Origin: Flavobacteriaceae bacterium
GTDB taxonomy: Bacteria; Bacteroidota; Bacteroidia; Flavobacteriales; Flavobacteriaceae
Direction: 5' to 3'
NCBI GenBank assembly: GCA_026709415.1
Contig: JAPOSZ010000003.1
Location: 1-64,000, forward strand
Length of the DNA: 64,000 nucleotides
Part shown: positions 56,563-64,000 of the stretch, piece after piece
Layout: each line of letters opens with the position of its first letter
Numbering within the stretch: the stretch's first letter is position 1
Program-made: the position numbers and the translations under genes
Notes under the pieces: model-generated
Told to the model about the DNA's origin: nothing
What the model saw: the letters and a program-made list of their open reading frames with translations, nothing else
Databases searched by the model: none

Positions 56563-57065
56563 TTATGACTTTTAAAGTTTTTCAAATGATACTTTTTTGA
56601 CAATACCTCATAAACCAAAGGATCAACAAATTCTCCAGTATTTCTTAATACCGATTCTATATCTTCAATACTGTAATACTCTTCCATGAATTCTACTTTT
56701 TTCTCAGCACATTTCAATCTCACCTTTTCATCAAATGAACTTTCATTAGGAAAAAAATTATAGGCACGGGTCATTCTTGGTATAATTAAATTTTTTGACC
56801 ATTCCCAATGGAGCCAATAGACATCAGTATCCCAAAAAATACCGGCAAGATTTGCAAAGACTTTAGCAGGGTGGGGAACTTGACTTTTAATCTCTTTGAT
56901 TTTTGCTAATTCTTCAGATCGAATCCTTGATTCATCTTCTTTTGTCTTAGCATATTTATTGACTTTCCACTCAATATCTTGAAGTCTTTTCTCTTCTGAA
57001 TAATGCAAACGCTTTTGGTTGGTATTATATGGAAAACCATCATCTAAAGCCAGGTTATCAAACAT
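56541..57065 (-). CDS. antitoxin-like partner (DUF6922-like)
   Basis: 174 residues. The core PHPAKVFANLAGIFWDTDVYWL and the following YSIEDIESVLRNTGEF segment resemble DUF6922 proteins that pair with AbiEii toxins in Bacteroidota. The first 55 residues are charged and helical and may be an extension or a wrong upstream start; in-frame ATGs further in are not clearly better. It overlaps the toxin gene. Confidence 0.65.
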   Translation of the reverse strand: MFDNLALDDGFPYNTNQKRLHYSEEKRLQDIEWKVNKYAKTKEDESRIRSEELAKIKEIKSQVPHPAKVFANLAGIFWDTDVYWLHWEWSKNLIIPRMTRAYNFFPNESSFDEKVRLKCAEKKVEFMEEYYSIEDIESVLRNTGEFVDPLVYEVLSKKYHLKNFKSHNWCEHQR

Positions 57066-57240
57066 GAGTAAATATTCAGATTCCGATACAATTTACGAAT
57101 TTATTACCAAAATCATGTGAGCTTAAGTAAAAAAGTAATTCAAAAAATAGGGGTTATGCGGAGTTAAAAAGCTCATATGATCGATGATATAATTAGTGTT
57201 TGAAGTGAATATTTCTCTATTAAATTGATATTTTTTGTGA

Positions 57241-57494
57241 GGTTCCATCACGATTGGTGGTGACAAGCATTCAAGAAGTTATGAAAGTGGCGAAGATGTT
57301 CCAGAGACATCTTGATGAGATCGTCCATGCCCTGACTTTCAAACAAAACAATGCTCAATCCGAACGAATCCATGGGAAAATCCAACCAATCAAAACCGTG
57401 GTAAGAGGATACTGAAAGTTCGAAAATTGCCGATCGGGTGTCTTATTTTTTTGTTGCGGGCTAAAACTCTATCCACACCAATCGTGATAGAACC
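57241..57494 (+). mobile_element. minimal ISL3-like remnant with both ends
   Basis: Ends GGTTCCATCACGATTGGTG (57241-57259) and, on the other strand, GGTTCTATCACGATTGGTG (57494 back to 57476) match at 18 of 19 positions. Between them a single frame reads QEVMKVAKMFQRHLDEIVHA through ERIHGKIQPIKTVVRGY, a TGA, then KFENCRSGVLFF to a stop: the C-terminus of an ISL3-like transposase. So the element keeps both ends and only the last part of its gene (254 bp). No matching 8-bp flank is seen (TTTTGTGA versus ATAAAAAT). It lies 68 bp upstream of the GH29 gene and may affect it. Confidence 0.75.
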
Positions 57495-57562
57495 ATAAAA
57501 ATCTGTAGGAGTAGGGGACTATATTAGTCTGATGGTATTTCTTAATTTGGTGATTTTATTCT

Positions 57563-59068
57563 ATGTTCATATCAAATCTCTTTTTAGTTCTCTTGTCAAT
57601 AGTTGTTTTATCTTGTCAACAAAACAATAAACCAATCTTAAAAACACCAATTCCCGAAAGTGAAAAAACTTGGGAATATTTAAAATCAATCCCAGTTCCA
57701 ACGTGGTTTGAGGACGCCAAGTTTGGAATCTTTTTACACTGGGGGCCATATTCAGTTCCAGGTTGGAGTGATGGATACTATTATTCAGAATGGTATTCAA
57801 CTGCTATGTATATCGATCCAGATTTCATTGAATATCACAAAAACAATTATGGATCACCTCCAGAGTTTGGATATAAAGATTTTGTACCCTTATTTGAAGC
57901 TAAAGATTATAATGCCGATGAATGGGCATCTATTTTGAAATCATCAGGAGCTAAATACGTGATCCCTACTGCAGAACACCATGATGGATTTGCCATGTGG
58001 GATACTGATTTAACTCCTTGGAATTCAGTTGATAAAGGTCCAAAACTCGACTATATAGGAACTCTAGGAGAAGCTATTCGAAAAGTCGGTTTACATTATG
58101 GCATTTCTTATCATCGAGAAAGACATTGGGGATTTTACACTAATAGTTTAAACACTTACATTGAAGATCCTCAGCCTTATCCTGCTATTGTCAAAGAAAT
58201 TGAAGAAAATCCTGAAGCAGAACTTTTATATGGTCCATTTAAACTAGAAGAAGCTTTTATGGAAGACTATAAAAATCGTTTTTTAGAAATCTGTAGTCAA
58301 TATGAACCTGATTTTATGTGGATTGATGATGCTCCTTCAAACAGTAGATTTCCAAATGAACCGGCTGTTTCTAAATTCATCAACACCTACCATAGAGAAA
58401 TGATTGCAGAGTATATTCATATGGGCAAAAGTTGGGGAAAAGAAGTTTATTGGAATAATAAGCGTTGGCAACGTTCCAATTACCCTCAAGGAGCTGGAGT
58501 TGATGAAAAGGATTATTTGCGGATGAATGACATTCCTTCAATTAAATGGCAGTCAAGTGGGGGAATGGCTCATTCTTACGGATTTGATCGAACTGAGGAT
58601 AATTTGGGGAGGTACAAAACTTCTGAAAAGCTCATTGAAACACTCATTGATGTGGTCAGCAAGAATGGAAATTTCTTACTAGCGGTTGGTCCCACACCCG
58701 AAGGAACTTTTACAGAGGTCCAAAAAAACAGATTAGAAAGTATTGGCCAATGGCTCCAAACCAATGGTGAAGCTATTTATGAGACACGCCCTTGGACTCA
58801 ATTTGGATATGGTGATGTAAGATTCACTGTCAAAGAGAATGATCTTTATGTACTTTTTTTGAATAAACCTAACTCTGGGTTTAAGGTTGAAGGTTTACAA
58901 CCTAAAGACGGCTCTAAAATTACTTTTCTCGGTAGTCCTAAATTGGTCAATTGGAAAATAGAAAATGGAAGTTTATTTTTATCTCCAGAGTTGCCAAATC
59001 TTTCACAAGACGAATCTATACTAAATGCTGCTTATGTCTTTCGGATTGAAGATTATCTGACTGAATAA
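57563..59068 (+). CDS. alpha-L-fucosidase, GH29 (lipoprotein)
   Basis: 501 residues with a lipobox (LSIVVLSCQ, Cys near 18). Marks: FEDAKFGIFLHWGPYSVPGW near 49-68, GAKYVIPTAEHHDGFAMWD, and the likely nucleophile Asp in PDFMWIDDAPS. The C-terminal SKNGNFLLAVGPTPEG is typical. It is a second GH29 in the window, clearly different from that at 39407, so the strain may use several fucosylated glycans. No SusC/SusD genes are adjacent. Confidence 0.9.
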   Translation: MFISNLFLVLLSIVVLSCQQNNKPILKTPIPESEKTWEYLKSIPVPTWFEDAKFGIFLHWGPYSVPGWSDGYYYSEWYSTAMYIDPDFIEYHKNNYGSPPEFGYKDFVPLFEAKDYNADEWASILKSSGAKYVIPTAEHHDGFAMWDTDLTPWNSVDKGPKLDYIGTLGEAIRKVGLHYGISYHRERHWGFYTNSLNTYIEDPQPYPAIVKEIEENPEAELLYGPFKLEEAFMEDYKNRFLEICSQYEPDFMWIDDAPSNSRFPNEPAVSKFINTYHREMIAEYIHMGKSWGKEVYWNNKRWQRSNYPQGAGVDEKDYLRMNDIPSIKWQSSGGMAHSYGFDRTEDNLGRYKTSEKLIETLIDVVSKNGNFLLAVGPTPEGTFTEVQKNRLESIGQWLQTNGEAIYETRPWTQFGYGDVRFTVKENDLYVLFLNKPNSGFKVEGLQPKDGSKITFLGSPKLVNWKIENGSLFLSPELPNLSQDESILNAAYVFRIEDYLTE

Positions 59069-59101
59069 ACTCGATTTTAAACTATCTCATTAAAATTACC
59101 G

Positions 59102-59152
59102 AAATCGAGAGGGGACTCTGTAGAATTAAAGTGTCCTATCCTCTCTTGATTT
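59102..59152 (+). terminator. hairpin after the GH29 gene
   Basis: AAATC + GAGAGG (59102-59112) pair with CCTCTC + GATTT (59140-59152) with short internal mismatches. It lies about 35 bp after the GH29 stop. No strong T-tract follows, so terminator function is only likely. Confidence 0.4.
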
Positions 59153-59239
59153 AACGATTGGTTTTGAACGATAATATACATTATGTTAAATAGGATAATT
59201 TTTATTCAAAAATTGATGGCCTTGTTAATTCTATTCTCT

Positions 59240-59740
59240 TTATTTAAGAATAAACCTCACATTTAGATCTGTCAGCATCTGATACAAATCAATACAAGGC
59301 ACATCAAACAATTTACAAACCTTTGGAATTTGTATTTTATGCTTTGGTTTGTTTACTTCAAGCGTAACTAAAGTACATCTATGAACTTGAGCATAAGCCA
59401 CTAACCAACAATCAGCTCCTTTCGTGAATTCGTTGATTTCTTTTGATTTCTATGAGTTACCTAATACTCTGATTATTCTCCTAAATACATTTTGAACGTC
59501 CTCTTGATCAACAGATTTGAAAAATTGCTTAGGTAGACTATTTTTTATCCAAATAACCAAGTTTTCTGTCTTTTTCCCTTTCATTATCTCCTTACGAACT
59601 TGACTGATACTGTCAATTCTATTTTGGTTATGAAACTGAATCAATGCATCCCAAAATCCAGGACAAATTTTAAAAGAATAGTAAGTATTTTTTGCCGTAA
59701 TAAACACATTTGTATCCAATAGATACTTTGTCTCTCTCAT
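59240..59740 (-). pseudogene. DUF4411 (PIN-like) toxin broken by an amber codon
   Basis: The full frame is 167 codons with a single internal TAG at 59450-59452. The N-terminal part (KYLLDTNVFITAKNTYYSF, PIN-type Asp) is open for 96 residues. After the stop the same frame continues with EINEFTKGADCWLVAYAQVH and KICKLFDVPCIDLY-like sequence to TAA at 59240, the usual DUF4411 C-terminus. The start overlaps the end of the ImmA gene by 4 bp. A PIN-like RNase toxin missing its second half is expected to be inactive. Confidence 0.78.
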
Positions 59741-60882
59741 TCAGGAAGGAATACACCATTTTTTTTTGCAAATTCTTGGAAAGTCCCCCCATAAAGGCCA
59801 AGTAAATCATAGGCTTCTTTAAAATCTGTTCGCCCTTGGATTGCAGAACTGAGAACATTTAAAGCAAATAACTTACCAATTCTAGAATTCTGATTATTAT
59901 AAAAGTCCCCTCCCACTCCTCTATTTTTTAGTTCTTTACCCATGTAGTTATTATAAATCTTGAAAAAGTGATCTCTATCGATGAATCTTAAATCTAGTAC
60001 TCGTCTATAAATGACAACTGGACTCACTTTAAATTTTCTTGCTAAGTATTCAAATCGATTCGTTTGGTTTTTTACGTCATTCCATTGAATCAACAATTCC
60101 TCCTCCGGAACAAGAAATTCGGCAGCAACTTGATTACACCAAATCTCTACATCAATGCTATTTGGATATGATTTCTCCAAATTAGAAATACCTCCTTTTC
60201 CTAACCAGATATGTGCTAATTCATGAGCTAGTGTAAACATTTGTGCTGACTTTGAATCTGCACCGTTCACAAATATTAATGGCGCATAACTATTCACTAT
60301 AGCAAACCCTCTAAATTCATTAACGTCTAAAGTGCGTCTTGTATTATTTCCTACGACTCCATTAATGACTACCATGACACCTATATCATCCATTTTATCT
60401 CGAATTAGTCCGATAGCAGCCTGCCAAGTTTTGGCCTTATTAGACCACCCCTTCTCTAACCCCAACCTTTTACGAATTCCAACAGCAATTTCTTTTGGTT
60501 TGTCATTCAAACTAGCACATCCAACAAAGTCTAAAGGATGAGAATCTTTTTCTATTAAATACTCTTGAAGCCATTCTTGTCGTCTTAACATATAGTTAAT
60601 CGTGTCAATTAAGTTTCGTGATAGTTTATTTTTCTTCTGAGAAATTGTTCTAAAGTCTACAATGGGGGTATCATTTTCTTCCGGTGGTTCCGGATAGAAA
60701 AAATATCCAAACGGGGTATATGTATGGTTGGTAAATTTCTCTAGTTGCTTGAAAGTAGGTTTTTTCTCTTGTCTGATCCATGACTTTAGATTTGGTATCC
60801 GTCGGGCAAAATAATCAACATCATATCCGGCTCTTTCACATGCCCAAGTCAACATTTCTGGAGTTACTGAAACACGACTCAT
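59737..60882 (-). CDS. HTH / ImmA-IrrE metallopeptidase antitoxin
   Basis: 381 residues. An N-terminal HTH (about 1-50, TPEMLTWACERAGYDVDYFA) is followed by the ImmA/IrrE domain with the zinc motif HELAHIWLG near residue 218. This gene pairs with DUF4411 genes as an antitoxin-toxin unit. The frame is intact although its partner is broken. The frame also stays open for 43 codons upstream of the ATG to a TAG at 61009-61011 (with QAYDYIRKEPYDFVICGKQQ), so another gene's end may be fused or lost there. Confidence 0.8.
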   Translation of the reverse strand: MSRVSVTPEMLTWACERAGYDVDYFARRIPNLKSWIRQEKKPTFKQLEKFTNHTYTPFGYFFYPEPPEENDTPIVDFRTISQKKNKLSRNLIDTINYMLRRQEWLQEYLIEKDSHPLDFVGCASLNDKPKEIAVGIRKRLGLEKGWSNKAKTWQAAIGLIRDKMDDIGVMVVINGVVGNNTRRTLDVNEFRGFAIVNSYAPLIFVNGADSKSAQMFTLAHELAHIWLGKGGISNLEKSYPNSIDVEIWCNQVAAEFLVPEEELLIQWNDVKNQTNRFEYLARKFKVSPVVIYRRVLDLRFIDRDHFFKIYNNYMGKELKNRGVGGDFYNNQNSRIGKLFALNVLSSAIQGRTDFKEAYDLLGLYGGTFQEFAKKNGVFLPE

Positions 60883-61079
60883 TTGATTTCTGTAATGAAT
60901 TTGTTGCTTACCACATATGACGAAATCATACGGTTCTTTGCGAATATAATCATATGCTTGAAAGTCTAATCCAAAAATTGTCGTTTTTGTCTCCTTTAAT
61001 TCCTCAAGCTAGTGAAGTGACGATGGACTCAAGCACCGAGATGCCGTTTCCGATATTAAATAATTACAAGTTCAACTAT

Positions 61080-62166
61080 CTAGTGCAACAATAGCAACCC
61101 TAGTCAACTGGTTGACTTGGGAGCTAATAAGGTTTCATTGTGACGTTTCAAAAGACAACAAAATATGAAGTATCAAAAACTCAACCAAGAACAAATGTAC
61201 GTATTGGAGGCACTTATCCATCAAGGACATTCCAATCAAGCCATCGCCGAAGAACTAGGGGTTCATCGGACGACCGTTTGGAGAGAACGGAAGCGTCATA
61301 CCATTCAAAAAGGTCAAAACAAAGGCTGTTACCGAGCGACAAAGCACAGCGGAAAGCGGTCAAGGGAGAAAAGGGCAAGCCACGTCAGATCAAATTGACC
61401 AAAGCACTCCAAGAGGAGATCAAGCGTATGATGCAGGAAGAGCGTTGGCGTCCGGAGTTGATGGTCGCTTACTGGAAAGCGAAGGGTATGACAGTGGGGT
61501 TAGATAGAACGCATCGATCGCTGGTGATGGACTGGCCAGCACGAGAACAAAACATCAGATGCTCCCTACAAACGGTGGTCTCTGTATCGACGTCATGGCA
61601 AAAGAAAACGCCAACGTGGGAACGACCAGGGGAATCGAGAGTGTATTCAAGATCGTCAATCGATGGATCAGCGTCCAGCCATTGTCGAAGAACGAGTCCG
61701 CTTTGGCGATTTTGAGGCGGATTGAGTGATTGGGAACCAAAAAGAATGTCCCTTACTAGTCTTGACCGATCGAGCCCGTTGGAATACCAAGATTCAAAAG
61801 CTGCCCCGTAAGGATGCGACGCCAGTGGTTCAAGCGATAATCAAAACCATCCAAGAAATCGGGCCCCAAGTGATAAATCCATCACTTTTGATCATGGTTT
61901 GGCATTGGCCAAACACGATCTGATCAAGTAGCCGTTCGGCATCGACACTTATTTTACCAGACCCTATTCGTCCCAGGAGAAAGGCACCGTTGAAAACCGA
62001 ATAGGAGTCCTTAGGAGGTGGTTTACAAAAGGGGAAAGTATCGACGACGATACCGATCAAGAAATACAAAAGATTGAAGATAAAATAAATCACAGAGGTG
62101 TTCGTCAATTGGACTACCTTAGTCCCCTGGAAAAGATCAAATCAACATGGGCTCATGTTGCACTAG
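61080..62166 (+). mobile_element. decayed IS30-family element
   Basis: Ends CTAGTGCAACA (61080-61090) and TGTTGCACTAG (62156-62166) are perfect 11-bp inverted repeats. The 1087-bp length suits IS30. No clear flanking repeat is seen. Inside is a frameshifted transposase. It is inserted upstream of the ImmA module, where an open frame without a start remains. Confidence 0.75.
61165..62150 (+). pseudogene. IS30-family transposase, frameshifted
   Basis: The first frame (61165-61398) has the IS30 HTH: LNQEQMYVLEALIHQGHSNQ, AIAEELGVHRTTVWRERKR. Homology then shifts (IKLTKALQEEIKRMMQEERW, about 61390-61530) and again (VRFGDFEAD, PLLVLTDRARW, about 61690-61780, with a further stop). The C-terminal YFTRPYSSQEKGTVENRIGV segment with its catalytic Glu is in another frame near 61960. 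At least three shifts or stops, so inactive. Confidence 0.75.
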
Positions 62167-62226
62167 CGAGTCGAACATGGCTCCACAAGAATAATCAATA
62201 CATGGATTAATTTCCTATTACCCCTA

Positions 62227-63351
62227 ATGAGCAAGACTAGCGAAATATTGGTTATCAACACTTCTAAACCTGCGAACGCTAAAATTATAAGACATATAAA
62301 ACCTGTGACATCCAGTGTAGTCATTGGCACCAATGTGGTTAGTGATATAATATCTGATTTCACTTCATTCTTTGGTGGCCGATCTAATACCTATCAAAAT
62401 AAACTTTCTAATATTTATGAAACGGCTATTGAAGAGTTGAAAATTAAAACTCACGATATCGGAGGAAATTGTATTGTCGGATTGAAAATTGATATCGATG
62501 AAATAACTGGTGGAAGAAAGACCATGTTTATGATTACTGCAATTGGTACGGCATCAAAAATCAAATTAAACGACAACCAAAAAAAATATAATGCTACAAC
62601 TTCAAAATCTTCAGTTACAATATCTGATTTAGAAATACAGATTAAAAGAAGCGAATTAATCCGAAAGGCCAATGAAAATGATTTAACAGTCAACAATGAA
62701 CTTTGGAAGTTTGCAATAGAACACCGAGTATATGAATTATTTGATTGTTTGTACTCAAAGTATATTAGCAACAAATATGAATATCAAAATTCTAATTCGA
62801 ACTTTGATGTTTATGTCTCAAATTTAGATAGCGATTTTGTTAAATCTGTGATATACAGAAAATTAACTCGTAAAACAGAAGAAGCAGATGGACTGATTTC
62901 TATCATAAAGAAAAATCATCTTTTCGATTTCAAAAGAGTATCAGATTTATTGAATAGTTCAATTTCTGAAGTAAAGCAAGCGGGGTTAAACATATCAATG
63001 CTTGATAAGCATGAATATAAGGTCACGGATATCGAGTGTTTCAAAAAATTAAACGATTTGATTGATCAAAACTTCCCTGTGATTGTTAAATATTCAACAA
63101 AAAATCTAAGCTTTTCTTCTAAGAAAATCAAATTTTGGATTTGTTCAAAATGTGGAAAAGAAAATAACATTGAAACCAGTCCAAGAAACTGTTACAATTG
63201 CAGGACTGATATTTATGGCCTTCGCCTTCCACATGGTAATACTTCAGTCATAGAATCTAAAATGGAAATAAAGAAAAAGATAGATTCATTAAAAAAATCT
63301 TTGATCAACAAGGTAGAGGAGCTATGTTCAATTAACTTTGAGTCCTATTAG
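62227..63351 (+). CDS. YbjQ-like domain protein with zinc ribbon
   Basis: 374 residues. The first 115 look like YbjQ/DUF74 (proposed heavy-metal-binding pentamer): SVVIGTNVVSDIISDF, YETAIEELKIKTHDIGGNCI. The middle (about 130-300) is helical and not recognised. Near 303-325 is a zinc ribbon with two CxxC pairs (CSKCGKENN...CYNC) followed by a short coiled end. A long multi-part YbjQ protein is unusual: most are about 105 residues. It lies just after the IS30 element and before a TerB_N gene. Confidence 0.7.
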   Translation: MSKTSEILVINTSKPANAKIIRHIKPVTSSVVIGTNVVSDIISDFTSFFGGRSNTYQNKLSNIYETAIEELKIKTHDIGGNCIVGLKIDIDEITGGRKTMFMITAIGTASKIKLNDNQKKYNATTSKSSVTISDLEIQIKRSELIRKANENDLTVNNELWKFAIEHRVYELFDCLYSKYISNKYEYQNSNSNFDVYVSNLDSDFVKSVIYRKLTRKTEEADGLISIIKKNHLFDFKRVSDLLNSSISEVKQAGLNISMLDKHEYKVTDIECFKKLNDLIDQNFPVIVKYSTKNLSFSSKKIKFWICSKCGKENNIETSPRNCYNCRTDIYGLRLPHGNTSVIESKMEIKKKIDSLKKSLINKVEELCSINFESY

Positions 63352-63396
63352 TTTATAGAACCAAATTAAAAGAAATATCGCTTTTTTATTTTTCTA

Positions 63397-64000
63397 ATGC
63401 GTAAAACATTTCATTTATACGCTGATCCCTACAATTTGGATGAAACGTATCTTCGTGATATCCGCTTACCAAAAAGTGGTCTCGTAAACAATGAGACATA
63501 TTGGGTCAGAACTGGTGAAAAAGTTATCTTCAGTGGATTAGACATAAAACATGGTTTCTTTTATTTAGGTAAAAAGTTATTGGTGCCAAACAAGAAAATT
63601 CTAGACCCAGCACTGATCAACCCTCAATTAGATGTGCTGTTTGTTCATACTCATAATATCGATGAGCACGAATTTGATGACAAACAAGGATATGCAGACT
63701 TAATCCCAGAAGCAAGAGGAGACTATCTGTGATGGCTAGCTTCCGATAGAACTAGTTCTAATATTCCAAAGGAATTTTTAACCTTTTACCTTCTCGGTTT
63801 TGAACGACGCATATTGATCGAGGCTCGTTTGGGAATTGTTGATAACGAAGATTTTGCCAATGCCTTCTCCGAATTAAAACGCCTAGTGCTTCTCTTTAGC
63901 AATAAGTTAACATATTGACCAAGCAAATCAAAACGCTCATGGAATTGATGGGGGTCATCAAACCTTACGTGATTGACGATGACTTTTTATTGGAAAATCC
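63397..64000 (+). pseudogene. TerB_N-domain protein, interrupted; runs off the window
   Basis: The first 111 codons end at TGA 63730-63732. Right after the stop the same frame continues WLASDRTSSNIPKEFLTFYL and LGFERRILIEARLG, which is the hallmark of the TerB N-terminal (TerB_N) domain, where EARGDYL + WLASDR is one continuous motif. The frame stops again at 63916-63918, and sense text (KQIKTLMELMGVIKPYVID) resumes in another frame to the window edge. So a broken gene of a TerB-related, stress or defence-associated protein. Confidence 0.65.

Noticed and set aside
57241..57494. 8-bp target duplication at the ISL3 remnant
   Set aside because: Flanks TTTTGTGA and ATAAAAAT do not match, so no recent insertion signature can be claimed here.
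1..64000. Stop codon reassignment (TGA or TAG read as sense)
   Set aside because: Housekeeping genes in the window end in TAA, TAG and TGA without sensible continuation, and the in-frame stops are confined to accessory genes.

Overview
The window looks like an AT-rich chromosome segment of a member of the Bacteroidota, probably a marine or flavobacterial/saprospiral-type lineage. The evidence is the fused lpxC-fabZ gene, Bacteroidota-type promoter boxes (TAnnTTTG) in place of Shine-Dalgarno sites, the ferredoxin/acyl-CoA reductase/serC/serA neighbourhood, a free-standing proline dehydrogenase beside aroB, crtB-crtZ carotenoid genes, and small families found mainly in this phylum (DUF6787, DUF4258, TIGR02757, DUF6922-like). 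All identifications come from reading protein motifs; no database search was possible.

Layout. 0-1.4 kb: carotenoid genes. 1.8-3.0 kb: a broken AAA ATPase. 3.2 kb: tRNA-Leu(GAG). 3.3-10.6 kb: housekeeping genes (TIGR02757, LolD-type ATPase, msrA, serA, serC, acyl-CoA reductase, ferredoxin, ychF). 10.6-13.1 kb: accessory block with a Panacea-type toxin-antitoxin (TA) pair whose antitoxin has an early amber codon, and a run of small unknown genes. 13.3-35.0 kb: core genes (topoisomerase subunits, terC, an Lrp regulator with PEP carboxylase, aroB, proline dehydrogenase, tsaE, HD phosphohydrolase, the lpxD-lpxC/fabZ-lpxA-efp-sucD-fabG run, prohibitin). 35.0-39.3 kb: fast-evolving small and surface genes, some broken, ending in a BspA-like lipoprotein. 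39.4-42.8 kb: secreted GH29 and GH13 glycosidases. 43.0-44.8 kb: an ISL3-like unit with intact ends that carries a second Panacea TA module. 45.0-52.3 kb: a complete his operon preceded by a textbook attenuator, then a DUF885 lipoprotein. 54.2-64 kb: accessory island with AbiE-type TA, a second GH29, an ImmA/DUF4411 pair with a broken toxin, IS30 and ISL3 remnants, a YbjQ-zinc ribbon protein and a broken TerB_N gene.

Three points stand out. First, the ISL3-like unit at 42996-44817 has 22-bp inverted ends (20/22 identical) and a perfect 8-bp duplication (AATTTAAA), but most of its transposase is replaced by a TA module. Second, the his leader has three consecutive His codons and a 9-bp anti-terminator that exactly pairs with the terminator stem. 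Third, many accessory genes, especially toxins, are interrupted by single in-frame stops while housekeeping genes are intact, and partner antitoxins mostly stay open. This looks like ongoing disarmament of TA systems.
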